The notes beneath the pieces are model-generated. The model had not been told where the DNA came from. It ran no database searches and saw nothing but the letters and a program-made list of their open reading frames with translations. 64,000 nucleotides of DNA from Mycobacterium sp. MBM (GTDB lineage Bacteria; Actinomycetota; Actinomycetes; Mycobacteriales; Mycobacteriaceae). Shown one piece after another: positions 1-8,938 of this stretch. How positions within the stretch are numbered: the stretch's first letter is position 1; every line of letters begins with the position of its first letter. The DNA lies in contig JAKJHY010000003.1 in NCBI GenBank assembly GCA_021648845.1, positions 124,001 through 188,000 on the forward strand, in the 5' to 3' direction. The translations under genes and the position numbers were made by a program.

Positions 1-4
1 CTGG

Positions 5-250
5 CTATTCGGTCGGGTTGGCGCCCTTGACCGGCGCCGCGCGCTCGGCCCGTGCGCTCGCCGAGGTGATCGCCAGCGCGACCAGCACATCGGCCGCCGT
101 GACGAACAGGCCCGCCCAGTACATCCACTTGATGGTGGGGTCCGGCTGGACAGCGAAATAGACGAACAGGAAAATTGGGCCGACGATGCCGCACACCAGC
201 GTCATCGCCTGTATGGCGAGGTAGCGTTTGAGCAGCGAGAGCCCGGACAT
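5..250 (-). CDS. Small two-pass membrane protein
   Basis: An 81-aa protein. The start is the ATG at 248-250, the first that leaves a compact protein. Two hydrophobic segments, about residues 11-33 and 43-65, are joined by a short polar loop, and the C-terminus is charged. I recognise no domain. The gene is divergent from the symporter that follows, with 84 bases between them. Its position upstream of lpdC-region genes recalls the small Rv0461-type membrane proteins, but that is only a positional guess. The frame stays open far upstream, but that extension reads as antisense to the symporter and has no membrane or family character. Confidence 0.6.
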   Translation of the reverse strand: MSGLSLLKRYLAIQAMTLVCGIVGPIFLFVYFAVQPDPTIKWMYWAGLFVTAADVLVALAITSASARAERAAPVKGANPTE

Positions 251-334
251 CGGCGCCAGCTTAGCGGGCACCCGGCCGGGTAACCGGGGTGAAATCACGC
301 TGACACCTGCGGGTATCGCGGTCGAACTACTTTC

Positions 335-1639
335 GTGGCGATGAAGACTCTTTCCAGTCCCGCCGTGCAGATCGGTATCGCCGCCGTCGGCGGCATCGCC
401 TTCGGTCTGGCGGTGGGTGAGTGGGCGGGAAACCTCAAGTTCGTCGGGGACATGTTCATCCGGCTCATCCAGATGTCCATCGTGCCGCTGGTGGTGACCT
501 CGGTCATCGTGGCCACGGCGTCGATGACGGGTGCGGGCACCGGCCGAATCGCCTTCCGCACCTTCAAATGGATGCTCGGATTCTCCTTTGTCGCCGCCGT
601 TCTGGCGTGGCTGCTCAGCATGCTGATCCAGCCGGGCGCGGGCATGGTGTTCACCCAGGAACTCGATCCCGCCCTGCAGGAGTCCGTGGGTGAAACGCTG
701 GGCTGGCAGGAGACCGTGCTCAACTTCGTCTCCACCAACATCTTCAACGCCATGTCGACCGCGACGATGGTGCCCATCATCGTGTTCTCGCTGTTGTTCG
801 GTATCGCGCTGCGCAGCCACATCAACAGCCGCGGTGACGACGCGGTGCTCGGCTTCATCGACCAAATCCAGCAGATCGTGCTGACCATGATCCGGCTGGT
901 CATGTACGTCGCCCCGATCGGCGTGTTCTGCCTGCTGGCCGCGCTCGCCGGCGACGTGGGCTTCGCGGTGGTGACCACGGCCCTGAAGTATCTGGGCACC
1001 ACACTGCTCGGAGTGCTGATCCTGTTCGCGCTGTTCGTCGTGGTCGTCACGGTGCGCACGCGGCTCAACCCATTGAAGCTGCCGGAAAAACTGGCCGAAC
1101 AGACCGCCATCGCCATCACCACGACGAGCTCGGCGGTCACCTTTCCGACGGTGCTGCGCAACGCCGTCGAGAAGGTGGGTGTGAGCCAGAAGGTCGCCAA
1201 CTTCACCCTGTCGATCGGGCTGACGATGGGGTCCTACGGCGCGGTGCTGAACTACATGATCGTGGTGATGTTCCTGGCCCAGGCCGGTGATATCAACCTC
1301 AGCTTCGGCCAGATCGCGCTCGGTATGGCACTGGCGATCCTGCTCAACATGGGCACCATCACGGTTCCGGGTGGCTTCCCCGTCGTCGCCATGTTCCTGG
1401 CGACGTCACTGGGGTTGCCGTTCGAGGCCGTCGGGCTGCTGATTGCCGTCGACTGGTTCGCCGGGATCTTCCGCACCTTCCTCAACGTCAACGGCGACAC
1501 CTTCGTGGCGATGCTGGTCGCCAACGCCGACGACGAGATCGACCGCGATGTGTACAACGGCTCCAAGACGGTGATCGCCGAGGAACTCGACCTCGACGAG
1601 TACAGCGAGGCCCTCGCCCGGGCGGACCAGGCCGACTAA
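335..1639 (+). CDS. Dicarboxylate/amino acid:cation symporter (DAACS, SLC1-like)
   Basis: A 434-aa polytopic inner-membrane transporter of the glutamate/dicarboxylate:cation family. The serine-rich hairpin-1 motif TTTSSAVTFP is at residues 262-271, the hairpin-2 motif TVPGG at 343-347, and the substrate-binding helix DWFAGIFRTFLNVNGD at 373-388 keeps the Asp, Arg-Thr and Asn of the family. The usual TM7 sodium-site motif NMDGT is not present; the region reads GSYGAVLNYM (299-308), so ion coupling may differ. The start is GTG 335, or ATG 341 two codons later. The last four bases overlap the 3' end of the convergent peptidase gene. Substrate is unknown; C4-dicarboxylates or acidic or neutral amino acids are typical. 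Confidence 0.9.
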   Translation: MAMKTLSSPAVQIGIAAVGGIAFGLAVGEWAGNLKFVGDMFIRLIQMSIVPLVVTSVIVATASMTGAGTGRIAFRTFKWMLGFSFVAAVLAWLLSMLIQPGAGMVFTQELDPALQESVGETLGWQETVLNFVSTNIFNAMSTATMVPIIVFSLLFGIALRSHINSRGDDAVLGFIDQIQQIVLTMIRLVMYVAPIGVFCLLAALAGDVGFAVVTTALKYLGTTLLGVLILFALFVVVVTVRTRLNPLKLPEKLAEQTAIAITTTSSAVTFPTVLRNAVEKVGVSQKVANFTLSIGLTMGSYGAVLNYMIVVMFLAQAGDINLSFGQIALGMALAILLNMGTITVPGGFPVVAMFLATSLGLPFEAVGLLIAVDWFAGIFRTFLNVNGDTFVAMLVANADDEIDRDVYNGSKTVIAEELDLDEYSEALARADQAD

Positions 1640-3663
1640 CTGCCGATGGTCCGCCACAGATAGCGGTAGATGAGCGCCGCGCGGAACGCGGCCTGCGAAT
1701 TGTCCGCCGCGCCGCCGTGTCCGCCCTCGATGTTCTCGTAGTAGCTGACCTGGTGGCCGGCCGCTTCGAGTGCCGCCGTCATCTTCCTGGCGTGCCCGGG
1801 ATGCACCCTGTCATCGCGGGTGGACGTGGTGATCAAGATCGGGGGATAGCGCTTGTCGGACGAAATATTCTGGTAGGGCGAATATTTCGAGATGAACTCC
1901 CAGTCGTCGGGATCGTCGGGGTTTCCGTACTCGGCCACCCAGGACGCGCCCGCGAGCAGCAGGTGGAACCGCTTCATGTCCAGCAGCGGCACGCTGCACA
2001 CCAACGCGCCGAACAGCTCCGGATAGCGGGTCAGCATGATCCCCATCAGTAGGCCGCCGTTGCTGCCGCCCTGGGCGCCCAGCCGGGCCACCGTGGTCAC
2101 CCCGCGCGCCACCAGATCCCTTGCCACCGCGGCGAAGTCCTCGTCCACGAGGTGGCGCCCCGCGCGCATCGCCTGGGTGTGCCAGCCCGGTCCGTACTCG
2201 CCGCCGCCACGGATATTGGCCAGCACGTAGGTGCCGCCGCGGGCCAGCCACAGCCGGCCCAGCACCCCGTCATAGCCCGGCGTCCGGGACACCTCGAACC
2301 CGCCGTACCCGCCCAGCAGTGTCGGCCCGGCCGAACCCGGGCGGCCGACCACGAAATACGGGATCCGGGTGCCGTCGGCGGAGGCGGCGAAATGCTGGGA
2401 GACCTCGATACCGGTCGCGTCGAAAAAGCCGGGTGCCTGCTTGATCGGGCTGACCGGCCCGTCCGGGGTGCCGTGCAGCAATTGTGACGGTGTGACGAAA
2501 CCACTTGAATCCAAGAAGATCTCGTCGCCGTAGGAGTCCGCGGCGGCGATCACGGTGTTGGTGTTCGGCGGAACTCCGGGCAGATCGGCGGCCGTCCAGG
2601 TGCCGGGGGTGACGATCTGGACGCGGCTGGCGACATCGGCGAGCGTGACGACGACAAGTCTGTCCCGGGTCCACGAGTACTGGTGCAGGCTGGTGCGCCC
2701 ATCCGGCTCGAACACCGTGGTCAGGCGTTTCGTGCCCGCGATGAACTCGGTGTAGCTGCCGGCCAGCAGTGACCCGGCGGCATACCCCTCCCAGTCGGTG
2801 CGCAACTCGATGAGCAGCCAGTCGTGGTGCACCGAGACGGTGGCATCGGTGGGCGCCTCGACACGCACGAGTTGATCCCCGCGCAGCTCGTAGATCTCGT
2901 CGTTGAAGAAGTCCACGGCCCGGCTGATCATCGTCCGTTCGAAGCCGGGTGTGCGGTCCACCGATGCCGCGACGATGACATCGGTCTGCTCACCGGCGTA
3001 GACGGTGACGGCGTCGGCGAGGGGTTCCCCGCGCCGCCACCGCTTGACCAGCCGGGCATAACCGGAATCGGTCAGCGAGCCCGGACCGAAGTCGGTGCCG
3101 ACCAGGACGGTATCTTCGTCCGCCCAGCTGATCTGTGTCTTGGATTCCGGGAGTGCGAACCCGTCGGCGACGAATTCTTTTGTGCCCATGTCGAATTCGC
3201 GAACCACCACGGCGTCGGCGCCACCGCGGGACAGGCTGACCAATGCACGCGAATGGTCGGGTTCGAGGACATCGGCGCCAGCCCACACCCAATTCTCGTC
3301 ATCGGCGGCTGCCAGGTCGTCGACATCGATGATCACCTCCCACTCGGGGGAGTCGGTGCGGTAGCTGTCCAGCGAGGTGCGCCGCCACAGGCCGCGTGGG
3401 TGGGTCTCATCGCGCCAGAAGTTGTAGAGGTGCGCGCCGCGGCGGCGTACGTAGGGGATGCGGGCGTCGGTGTCGAGCACCTCCAGCGCCTCAGCCCGCA
3501 TGACCTCGAACTCGTCGTCACCGAGATCGGCCAGCGTCGGCTCGTTGTGCGTGCGCACCCAAGCCAGCGCGTCGTCGCCGGTGACGTCCTCGAGCCAGAG
3601 ATGCGGGTCCTCAGGGGCGAGCGAAGCGACGGGAGTGGGTTCTGAGGTGGGAGGAGAACTCAT
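1636..3663 (-). CDS. Prolyl oligopeptidase family serine peptidase (S9A; Rv0457c-like)
   Basis: A 675-aa cytosolic peptidase that cleaves short peptides, typically after proline. The N-terminal half fits the seven-bladed propeller that gates the active site. The C-terminal alpha/beta hydrolase domain carries the nucleophile motif GGSNGG (Ser534), the acid in RDDRVHP (Asp617 or 618) and the histidine in EGGHGG (His649). Length matches the mycobacterial Rv0457c orthologue. The ATG at 3663 is divergent from the DUF779 gene. A 20-bp dispersed repeat at 3614-3633 lies inside the first 17 codons, where it encodes Pro-Val-Ala-Ser-Leu-Ala-Pro; the true start could lie downstream of it. Confidence 0.92.
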   Translation of the reverse strand: MSSPPTSEPTPVASLAPEDPHLWLEDVTGDDALAWVRTHNEPTLADLGDDEFEVMRAEALEVLDTDARIPYVRRRGAHLYNFWRDETHPRGLWRRTSLDSYRTDSPEWEVIIDVDDLAAADDENWVWAGADVLEPDHSRALVSLSRGGADAVVVREFDMGTKEFVADGFALPESKTQISWADEDTVLVGTDFGPGSLTDSGYARLVKRWRRGEPLADAVTVYAGEQTDVIVAASVDRTPGFERTMISRAVDFFNDEIYELRGDQLVRVEAPTDATVSVHHDWLLIELRTDWEGYAAGSLLAGSYTEFIAGTKRLTTVFEPDGRTSLHQYSWTRDRLVVVTLADVASRVQIVTPGTWTAADLPGVPPNTNTVIAAADSYGDEIFLDSSGFVTPSQLLHGTPDGPVSPIKQAPGFFDATGIEVSQHFAASADGTRIPYFVVGRPGSAGPTLLGGYGGFEVSRTPGYDGVLGRLWLARGGTYVLANIRGGGEYGPGWHTQAMRAGRHLVDEDFAAVARDLVARGVTTVARLGAQGGSNGGLLMGIMLTRYPELFGALVCSVPLLDMKRFHLLLAGASWVAEYGNPDDPDDWEFISKYSPYQNISSDKRYPPILITTSTRDDRVHPGHARKMTAALEAAGHQVSYYENIEGGHGGAADNSQAAFRAALIYRYLWRTIGS
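3614..3633 (+). repeat. Copy of dispersed 20-bp repeat
   Basis: GGGGCGAGCGAAGCGACGGG. The same core recurs upstream of proC (two copies, other strand) and upstream of hemA. Here it falls within the first codons of the peptidase gene. Confidence 0.7.
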
Positions 3664-3685
3664 GCCTCAATTCATACCGTGCGCG

Positions 3686-3700
3686 TAGCCTGGGCACATG
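3686..3700 (+). promoter_or_regulatory. Leaderless promoter of DUF779 gene
   Basis: A -10 hexamer TAGCCT (3686-3691) is followed by six bases and then the ATG at 3698. This is the spacing at which transcription would begin at the start codon. There is no convincing -35. Confidence 0.4.
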
Positions 3701-4168
3701 ACCAGCCGAGCCCTGATCACCGCGCCCGCCGCCGATCTGTTGCGTACGCTGCAAAACCGGCACGGGGCCTTGATGTTTCACCAGTCCGGTGGCTGCTGCG
3801 ACGGGTCCTCACCGATGTGCTACCCGGACGGGGACTTCATCGTCGGGGACCGCGACATCCTGCTCGGTGTGCTCGATGTCGGCGACGGGGTGCCGGTGTG
3901 GATCTCCGGCCCGCAGTTCGACGCCTGGAAACACACTCAGTTGGTGATCGACGTGGTGCCGGGCCGCGGCGGCGGGTTCAGCCTGGAATCCCCCGAGGGG
4001 ATGCGGTTCCTGAGCCGGGGTCGGGTGTTCACCGATGCCGAGACCGCCGGTCTGCCGACGCCGATCACCGGTGCGCGGTACGCGGCGGGCGAGCGGCCGG
4101 AGCAGGAGGGTTCCTGCATCGTGGCCGAGGCGCACGAGGCGTGCCCGGTGCCGCCGCGATTGGGCTGA
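3698..4168 (+). CDS. DUF779 domain protein (Rv0459-like)
   Basis: A 156-aa soluble protein of the DUF779 family. The hallmark is the cysteine cluster HQSGGCCDGSSPMC near residues 28-41, with further C-terminal cysteines (SCIVAEAHEACP), suggesting metal or redox chemistry. Family members normally sit beside an aldehyde dehydrogenase gene (Rv0458 in M. tuberculosis). Here that partner is absent and only 34 bases separate this gene from the peptidase that would flank it on the other side. The start ATG is probably leaderless. Function is not established. Confidence 0.85.
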   Translation: MTSRALITAPAADLLRTLQNRHGALMFHQSGGCCDGSSPMCYPDGDFIVGDRDILLGVLDVGDGVPVWISGPQFDAWKHTQLVIDVVPGRGGGFSLESPEGMRFLSRGRVFTDAETAGLPTPITGARYAAGERPEQEGSCIVAEAHEACPVPPRLG

Positions 4169-4199
4169 ACTTCTTCCCTTCATATGTTCAGATGGACAG

Positions 4200-5774
4200 A
4201 TGAAGGTTCTGATCGTGCCGCTGACCGTCGCGCTGCTGACGGCATGCGCGGGTCCTTCGCAGCCGTCGGACCGTGCGATGTCCGATCAGATCGTGCTGTC
4301 CGACGGATACGAACTCGGCGGCTACAACCCCGTCAACGGCTACGCCGAGACCGGCGTCTCCCCGCTCTACGACGGGCTGTACCGGCCGGCCGCGGACACC
4401 GACACAGCCCTGCCCGAGCTCGTCCCGGCGCTGGCGGTGCAACCTCCGCAGCCGGTCGGAACCAACACCTGGCGGATTGCGCTGCGGCCCGGCGTCACCT
4501 TCTCCGACGGCAGTGCATTGGACTCCGCCGACGTCGTGGCCACCTACCATGCGGTGCGCGACCCGGCCGTCGCCTCCGAGATCGCCACCTCCATCGCACC
4601 CATCGTGCGGGTCGACGCCGACGGCCCCGATGCCGTCATCGTGGAGATGAACACCGCCGCCGACCCGCGGCCCTACCTGCTGCTGGGCATCGTGGCCTCG
4701 GAGCAGATCGAAGCCGCGCCGGCCGCCGACTGGGCGGTGAACACCGCGCCGGTGGGCACCGGGCCGTACCGGCTGGAGAGCCTGCGCCCGGACCAGGCCG
4801 CCATGGTGGCGCGCGAGGACTACTGGGGCGGGCCCGCGCAGGTCAAGCGCGTCGTCTACACCTACAACCCCGACGACAACGCCCGGGCCCAGGCGATGGT
4901 CGCCGGCTCGGCCGACGGCACCAACCTGCCGCCGCGGCTCATCGACTCGATCGAACGCGACGGCATCCAGACCGTCGGTGTCGAGTCGGCGGACTGGCGC
5001 GGAGTCGCCCTGCCGGCCGGAAACCCGTTCACCGCGGACTCCGCGGCGCGGCTGGCGATGAACCTCGGCGTGGATCGCGAGGCGCTGGTGCGCGATGTGC
5101 TGGCCGGCTACGGCCGGGTGGCTTCCACACCGGTGGCCGCCGTGTACGGCACGGCCTACAACCCGGATGCGCAGTACCGCTTCGACCGGGACCGGGCCGC
5201 GACGCTGCTCGATACGGCGGGCTGGCGGATCGGCAGCGGCCAGATCCGGGAAAAGGACGGCGTCCGAGCCACTTTCGAGCTGCTGTACAACGCGCAGGAC
5301 ACGCTGCGGCGGGATATCTCGGTCGCCTTCGCCGCGGCGATGAAACCGCTGGGCATCGACATCCGTCCGCGCGGTACCAGCTGGGACGAGATCGACACCC
5401 GGTTCGGGGATGCCGCGGTCCTGCTCGGCGGCGGCGCCACGCCCTACAGCATCGACTCGCAGGTCTATGACACCCTGCACACCCGAGTACCGGACTCGTC
5501 GCCCTATTCCAACCCCGGGAACTTCACCGCCCCCGGCCTGGACCAGCTGCTCGAACAGGCCAGCGCAGCGGCGTCCGGACCGGCCAAAGACGAGTTGTAC
5601 CGCCGGATTCAGGCCACCTACGTGGCCGAGCCGTCGCAGGTCTTCCTGGTCTTCCTCGACCACGCCTACGGCTACCGGGACCTGGGCTGGCAGCAGAGCG
5701 CCCCCATCCTGGAACCGCATTCGCACGGCGTCGGCTGGGGCCCCTGGTGGAATCTCGCTGCGTGGACGCGGTGA
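4200..5774 (+). CDS. ABC transporter substrate-binding lipoprotein (SBP_bac_5, peptide/nickel type)
   Basis: A 524-aa extracytoplasmic solute receptor. The signal peptide ends in the lipobox LLTAC (Cys16), so it should be lipid-anchored outside the membrane. The body has the family pattern: ELGGYNP and YDGLYRP early, then WRIALRPGVTFSDGSALDSADV, the usual cluster of the oligopeptide/dipeptide/nickel family. ATG 4200 was chosen because it places the signal peptide at the N-terminus. It is the first gene of a five-gene operon whose later junctions all overlap. The ligand cannot be read from sequence; di/oligopeptides, nickel or opine-like compounds are possible. Confidence 0.9.
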   Translation: MKVLIVPLTVALLTACAGPSQPSDRAMSDQIVLSDGYELGGYNPVNGYAETGVSPLYDGLYRPAADTDTALPELVPALAVQPPQPVGTNTWRIALRPGVTFSDGSALDSADVVATYHAVRDPAVASEIATSIAPIVRVDADGPDAVIVEMNTAADPRPYLLLGIVASEQIEAAPAADWAVNTAPVGTGPYRLESLRPDQAAMVAREDYWGGPAQVKRVVYTYNPDDNARAQAMVAGSADGTNLPPRLIDSIERDGIQTVGVESADWRGVALPAGNPFTADSAARLAMNLGVDREALVRDVLAGYGRVASTPVAAVYGTAYNPDAQYRFDRDRAATLLDTAGWRIGSGQIREKDGVRATFELLYNAQDTLRRDISVAFAAAMKPLGIDIRPRGTSWDEIDTRFGDAAVLLGGGATPYSIDSQVYDTLHTRVPDSSPYSNPGNFTAPGLDQLLEQASAAASGPAKDELYRRIQATYVAEPSQVFLVFLDHAYGYRDLGWQQSAPILEPHSHGVGWGPWWNLAAWTR

Positions 5775-6766
5775 AAATGCCTGCGGTGCAGCGCTACCGG
5801 CAGCCGCTGAGCCTGCTCGGGATCCGCGTCGCCGTCGCGATCCCGCTGACCGTGGCGATCTCGGCGGCCATGTTCTGGGTCGCCTCGCTGTCACCGTTCG
5901 ATCCACTGGCCGCCTACCTGGGCGGCAACTACCAGTTCGCCACCGAGTCCCAGCGCGCGGCGATGCGGGCCGCATACGACATCGATATGCCGTGGTGGCG
6001 GGCGTGGTGGCAGTGGATGGGTGGGCTGGTACACGGTGACCTCGGCTGGTCGTCCACGCAATCCCAGCCGGTGGCGACCGTGCTCGCCGACCGGATGCCG
6101 TTCACGCTGGGGCTTTCCGGTGCCGCCCTGCTGACCGCCGCGGTGGTGGCGATCGCGTCGGGCAGCATCGCCGGGATGCGCAACGGCGGATTCGTCGACC
6201 GGCTCTGCTCCGGGGTGGCGGTGGTGTTCGCCGCGGTGCCGCCGTTTGTGGTGTCCTTGGGCCTGGTGCTCCTGGTCGCCGTCGGGTTGCGCTGGTTGCC
6301 GGCGTCCGGCGCGGTGGCCCCCGGTGCGGACTACACCGTCGCCGGGGTACTCCGGCACGCCATCCTGCCGTGGATCGCGCTGACGCTCTCCCAGATTCCG
6401 TGGCTGCTGCTCACCACCCGCGCCGCGGTGGTGAGCAGCACCCAATCCGACGCCGTGCGGGGCGCACGCGCCCGCGGCGTGCACGGTGCGGCGCTGCTGC
6501 GCGGGCACGTGGCACCGGTATCGGTGCTGCCGATGCTGGCCCTGCTGGGCACCCGACTGCCCGAACTGATCGCCGGTGCCGCCATCGTCGAGACCGTGTT
6601 CGGCTGGCCCGGTATGGCCGCGGTTCTCGTGGAATCTGCTGCAGCACTGGATTTTCCGCTGCTCGCCGCGCTCACCGTCGGGGCCGCGCTCGCAGTGCTG
6701 GCCGGTTCGGCGCTGTCGGACGCTGCGGCCGTGGCGATCGACCCGCGAGTGCGGATCACGGCATGA
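5771..6766 (+). CDS. ABC transporter permease (DppB/NikB type)
   Basis: A 331-aa integral membrane permease of the BPD_transp_1 family. The N-terminal helix is followed by a periplasmic stretch and then the conserved permease core. The EAA-like loop is visible around RGARARGVHGAALLRGHVAP, and FGWPGM with the following segment is typical of DppB/NikB proteins. GTG 5771 overlaps the TGA of the receptor gene (GTGA), implying translational coupling; ATG 5777 is an alternative. It pairs with the next permease to form the membrane channel. Confidence 0.88.
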   Translation: MKMPAVQRYRQPLSLLGIRVAVAIPLTVAISAAMFWVASLSPFDPLAAYLGGNYQFATESQRAAMRAAYDIDMPWWRAWWQWMGGLVHGDLGWSSTQSQPVATVLADRMPFTLGLSGAALLTAAVVAIASGSIAGMRNGGFVDRLCSGVAVVFAAVPPFVVSLGLVLLVAVGLRWLPASGAVAPGADYTVAGVLRHAILPWIALTLSQIPWLLLTTRAAVVSSTQSDAVRGARARGVHGAALLRGHVAPVSVLPMLALLGTRLPELIAGAAIVETVFGWPGMAAVLVESAAALDFPLLAALTVGAALAVLAGSALSDAAAVAIDPRVRITA

Positions 6767-7575
6767 GCGTGGCGCGCATGACGAGGTGGCCGTGGATCGT
6801 GTTGGCGGTGATCGCGGCCGCCGCCATCACCATTCCGCTGGCGGCCGGGGAACAGGGCGCCGATTTCGCGATGGCGCTGCGACCGCCGGGGTCCGGCCAT
6901 CCGGCGGGCACCGACCATTCCGGCTACGACCTCCTGGTGCGCACCGCCGAAGGTCTGCGGGTGTCGCTGCTGATCGCCGTGGTGTGCGCGGTGGCGGCCA
7001 CCGCGCTGGGCCTGGCCATCGGCGTGGCCGCCGCACTGTCCGGCGGGTGGGTCGACGCGGTGGTGATGCGTCTCGTCGACGGATTCAACGCGTTGCCGCA
7101 CCTGGTGGTCGGCATCGTGATCGCGGCGATGTGGCGGGGTGCGCCGCTGGCCATCATCGCCTCGATCGCGCTGACACACTGGCCGGCGGTGGCCCGGGTG
7201 GTGCGCGCGGAACTGCTGGCGGTCGCCGACTCCGGCTGGATCCAGACCTCCCGGCTGGCCGGAGCCTCCCGGTGGTTCATCGCCCGCGGCCACCTGCTAC
7301 CCGCGGTCACCGGTCAGGCACTGGTCGCCATGGTGATGTTGCTGCCGCACGCGGTATGGCACGAATCCACGCTGTCCTTTCTCGGCGTCGGGCTCTCCCC
7401 GGACCGGGCCAGTCTCGGCACGCTGCTCAGCGACGCCCGCGGTGACGTGCTGACCGGGGCGTGGTGGACGCTGGTGGTGCCCGCGACGGCGCTGATCGTG
7501 ACCGCGCTCGCCTTCGCCGCCGTCGGCACCCTGGTACGGGAGCGCCACCGTCCACCGGTGGGGCAGGTCTGGTGA
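6763..7575 (+). CDS. ABC transporter permease (DppC/NikC type)
   Basis: A 270-aa permease with about six hydrophobic helices. The EAA loop is at SRLAGASRWFIARGHLLPAV and the C-terminal motif HESTLSFLGVGLSPDRASLG is the usual DppC/NikC signature. ATG 6763 overlaps the previous stop codon (ATGA). It would form a heterodimer with the preceding permease. Confidence 0.88.
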   Translation: MSVARMTRWPWIVLAVIAAAAITIPLAAGEQGADFAMALRPPGSGHPAGTDHSGYDLLVRTAEGLRVSLLIAVVCAVAATALGLAIGVAAALSGGWVDAVVMRLVDGFNALPHLVVGIVIAAMWRGAPLAIIASIALTHWPAVARVVRAELLAVADSGWIQTSRLAGASRWFIARGHLLPAVTGQALVAMVMLLPHAVWHESTLSFLGVGLSPDRASLGTLLSDARGDVLTGAWWTLVVPATALIVTALAFAAVGTLVRERHRPPVGQVW

Positions 7576-8330
7576 GCACCGGCGCGCAGGACCTGAGTGT
7601 CGACATCGCGGTGCGGCGTCATGGTACGGCCACGGTGCGGGTGCTCGACAGGGTGAACCTCGTCGTGCCGGCCGGCCGGCTGACCGCACTGGTCGGTGAA
7701 TCCGGCTGCGGCAAATCGATGGTGGCCGCCGCGCTGAGCGGGCTGATGCCGCCCGGATCACGGGTATCGGGACGAATTATGGTGGACGGCAAGGAAATTC
7801 GCCCTGACGACGAGCGGGCGTGGCGGCAGCTGCGGGGCAGGCACGTGGGGCTGGTGCCGCAGTCGGCGGCCACCTCGTTCACCCCGGTTCGCACCGTCGG
7901 CGCCCAGCTGTCCGAGATCTGTGAACGCCTCGCCGCGGACCGGACACCCACGCAACTGGCCGCCGCGGTCGCCCTGCCCACCGAGGCGCTGCGCCGCTAC
8001 CCGCACGAGATGTCCGGCGGGATGGCCCAACGCGCCGCCATGGCCGCCGCGCTCGCCGGCCGTCCGGGTCTGCTACTGGCCGACGAACCGACCTCCGCGC
8101 TGGACCCGGCGAACGCCGCACTCATCTGGCGGCTGCTCGGAGACGCGGCCGACGCCGGCGCCGCGGTCCTGGTGATCACGCATGACACCCCGTCGCTGCT
8201 GCGGGCAGGTGTGTGCTCCGACGTCGCCGTGATGGCCAACGGGTCCGTGCGGCAACAGGTCCCACTTCGCGACGCGGTGAACAGTGACGACGCCTACACC
8301 CGGGCCCTGCTTCGGGTGGTGCCGATATGA
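7572..8330 (+). CDS. ABC transporter ATP-binding protein (DppD/NikD type)
   Basis: A 252-aa nucleotide-binding subunit with Walker A GESGCGKS, Q-loop VPQSAATSF, signature MSGGMAQR and Walker B LLLADEP, all intact. GTG 7572 overlaps the stop of the permease gene (GTGA). It energises import together with the second ATPase. It is shorter than the about 320-residue DppD proteins because it lacks the C-terminal oligopeptide/dipeptide extension with its iron-sulfur-type cysteines. Confidence 0.88.
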   Translation: MSTGAQDLSVDIAVRRHGTATVRVLDRVNLVVPAGRLTALVGESGCGKSMVAAALSGLMPPGSRVSGRIMVDGKEIRPDDERAWRQLRGRHVGLVPQSAATSFTPVRTVGAQLSEICERLAADRTPTQLAAAVALPTEALRRYPHEMSGGMAQRAAMAAALAGRPGLLLADEPTSALDPANAALIWRLLGDAADAGAAVLVITHDTPSLLRAGVCSDVAVMANGSVRQQVPLRDAVNSDDAYTRALLRVVPI

Positions 8331-8938
8331 GCGCCCTGCGGGCCGAGGGCGTGACCGTGTCCTTCGACGGTCACGTCGTGCTCGACCACGTCGACCTGGA
8401 GGCGCCCGCCGGGGCGGTCACCGGGATCACCGGCCCGTCCGGCAGCGGGAAGACCACGCTGCTGCGGGTGCTGGCCGGGCTGCGGTCCCCGGACCGGGGG
8501 CGGGTGCTCCACCGCGGAGCGCCGAGCGCGCCGACGGGGTCGATCGCGCTGCTGGCCCAGCATCCCCGCCTGGTCTGCAACCCGCGCTGGACGCTGCGAC
8601 GAATCATCGCCGAACCCGCAGCCATCCGCGGTGACCGCGATGATGCGGATGCCCTTGCCGAGCGCGTGGGGCTGGATCAGGATCTGCTGCAACGGTATCC
8701 GGGACAAGTGAGCGACGGTCAACTGCAACGCGCCTGCCTGGGCCGAGTGCTCGGCCAAGCCGCGGACACGGTGCTGTGTGACGAACCGACGGCGATGCTG
8801 GATCCGATCGCCTCGGCCGCGGTGACGACGCTGCTACGTGATATCAGTGCCGCCGGCGCGGTCGTCGTGGTGGTCAGTCACGACCCGGAGCTGATCGGGG
8901 CACTCGCCCAGCGGTCGGTCAGCCTTTCGCCAACGTGA
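8327..8938 (+). CDS. ABC transporter ATP-binding protein (DppF/NikE type), short
   Basis: A 203-aa second nucleotide-binding subunit. Walker A is GPSGSGKT and Walker B VLCDEP. The signature loop reads VSDGQLQR rather than LSGGQ, so one of the two composite ATP sites may be weak, as in asymmetric ABC transporters. ATG 8327 overlaps the previous stop (ATGA). Its last 20 bases overlap the convergent methyltransferase gene. It ends the importer operon. Confidence 0.85.
   Translation: MSALRAEGVTVSFDGHVVLDHVDLEAPAGAVTGITGPSGSGKTTLLRVLAGLRSPDRGRVLHRGAPSAPTGSIALLAQHPRLVCNPRWTLRRIIAEPAAIRGDRDDADALAERVGLDQDLLQRYPGQVSDGQLQRACLGRVLGQAADTVLCDEPTAMLDPIASAAVTTLLRDISAAGAVVVVVSHDPELIGALAQRSVSLSPT

Noticed and set aside
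4188..5975. 595-codon frame antisense to the ABC receptor gene
   Set aside because: Arg/Gly-rich composition without any family pattern; the plus strand has a clear lipoprotein receptor.
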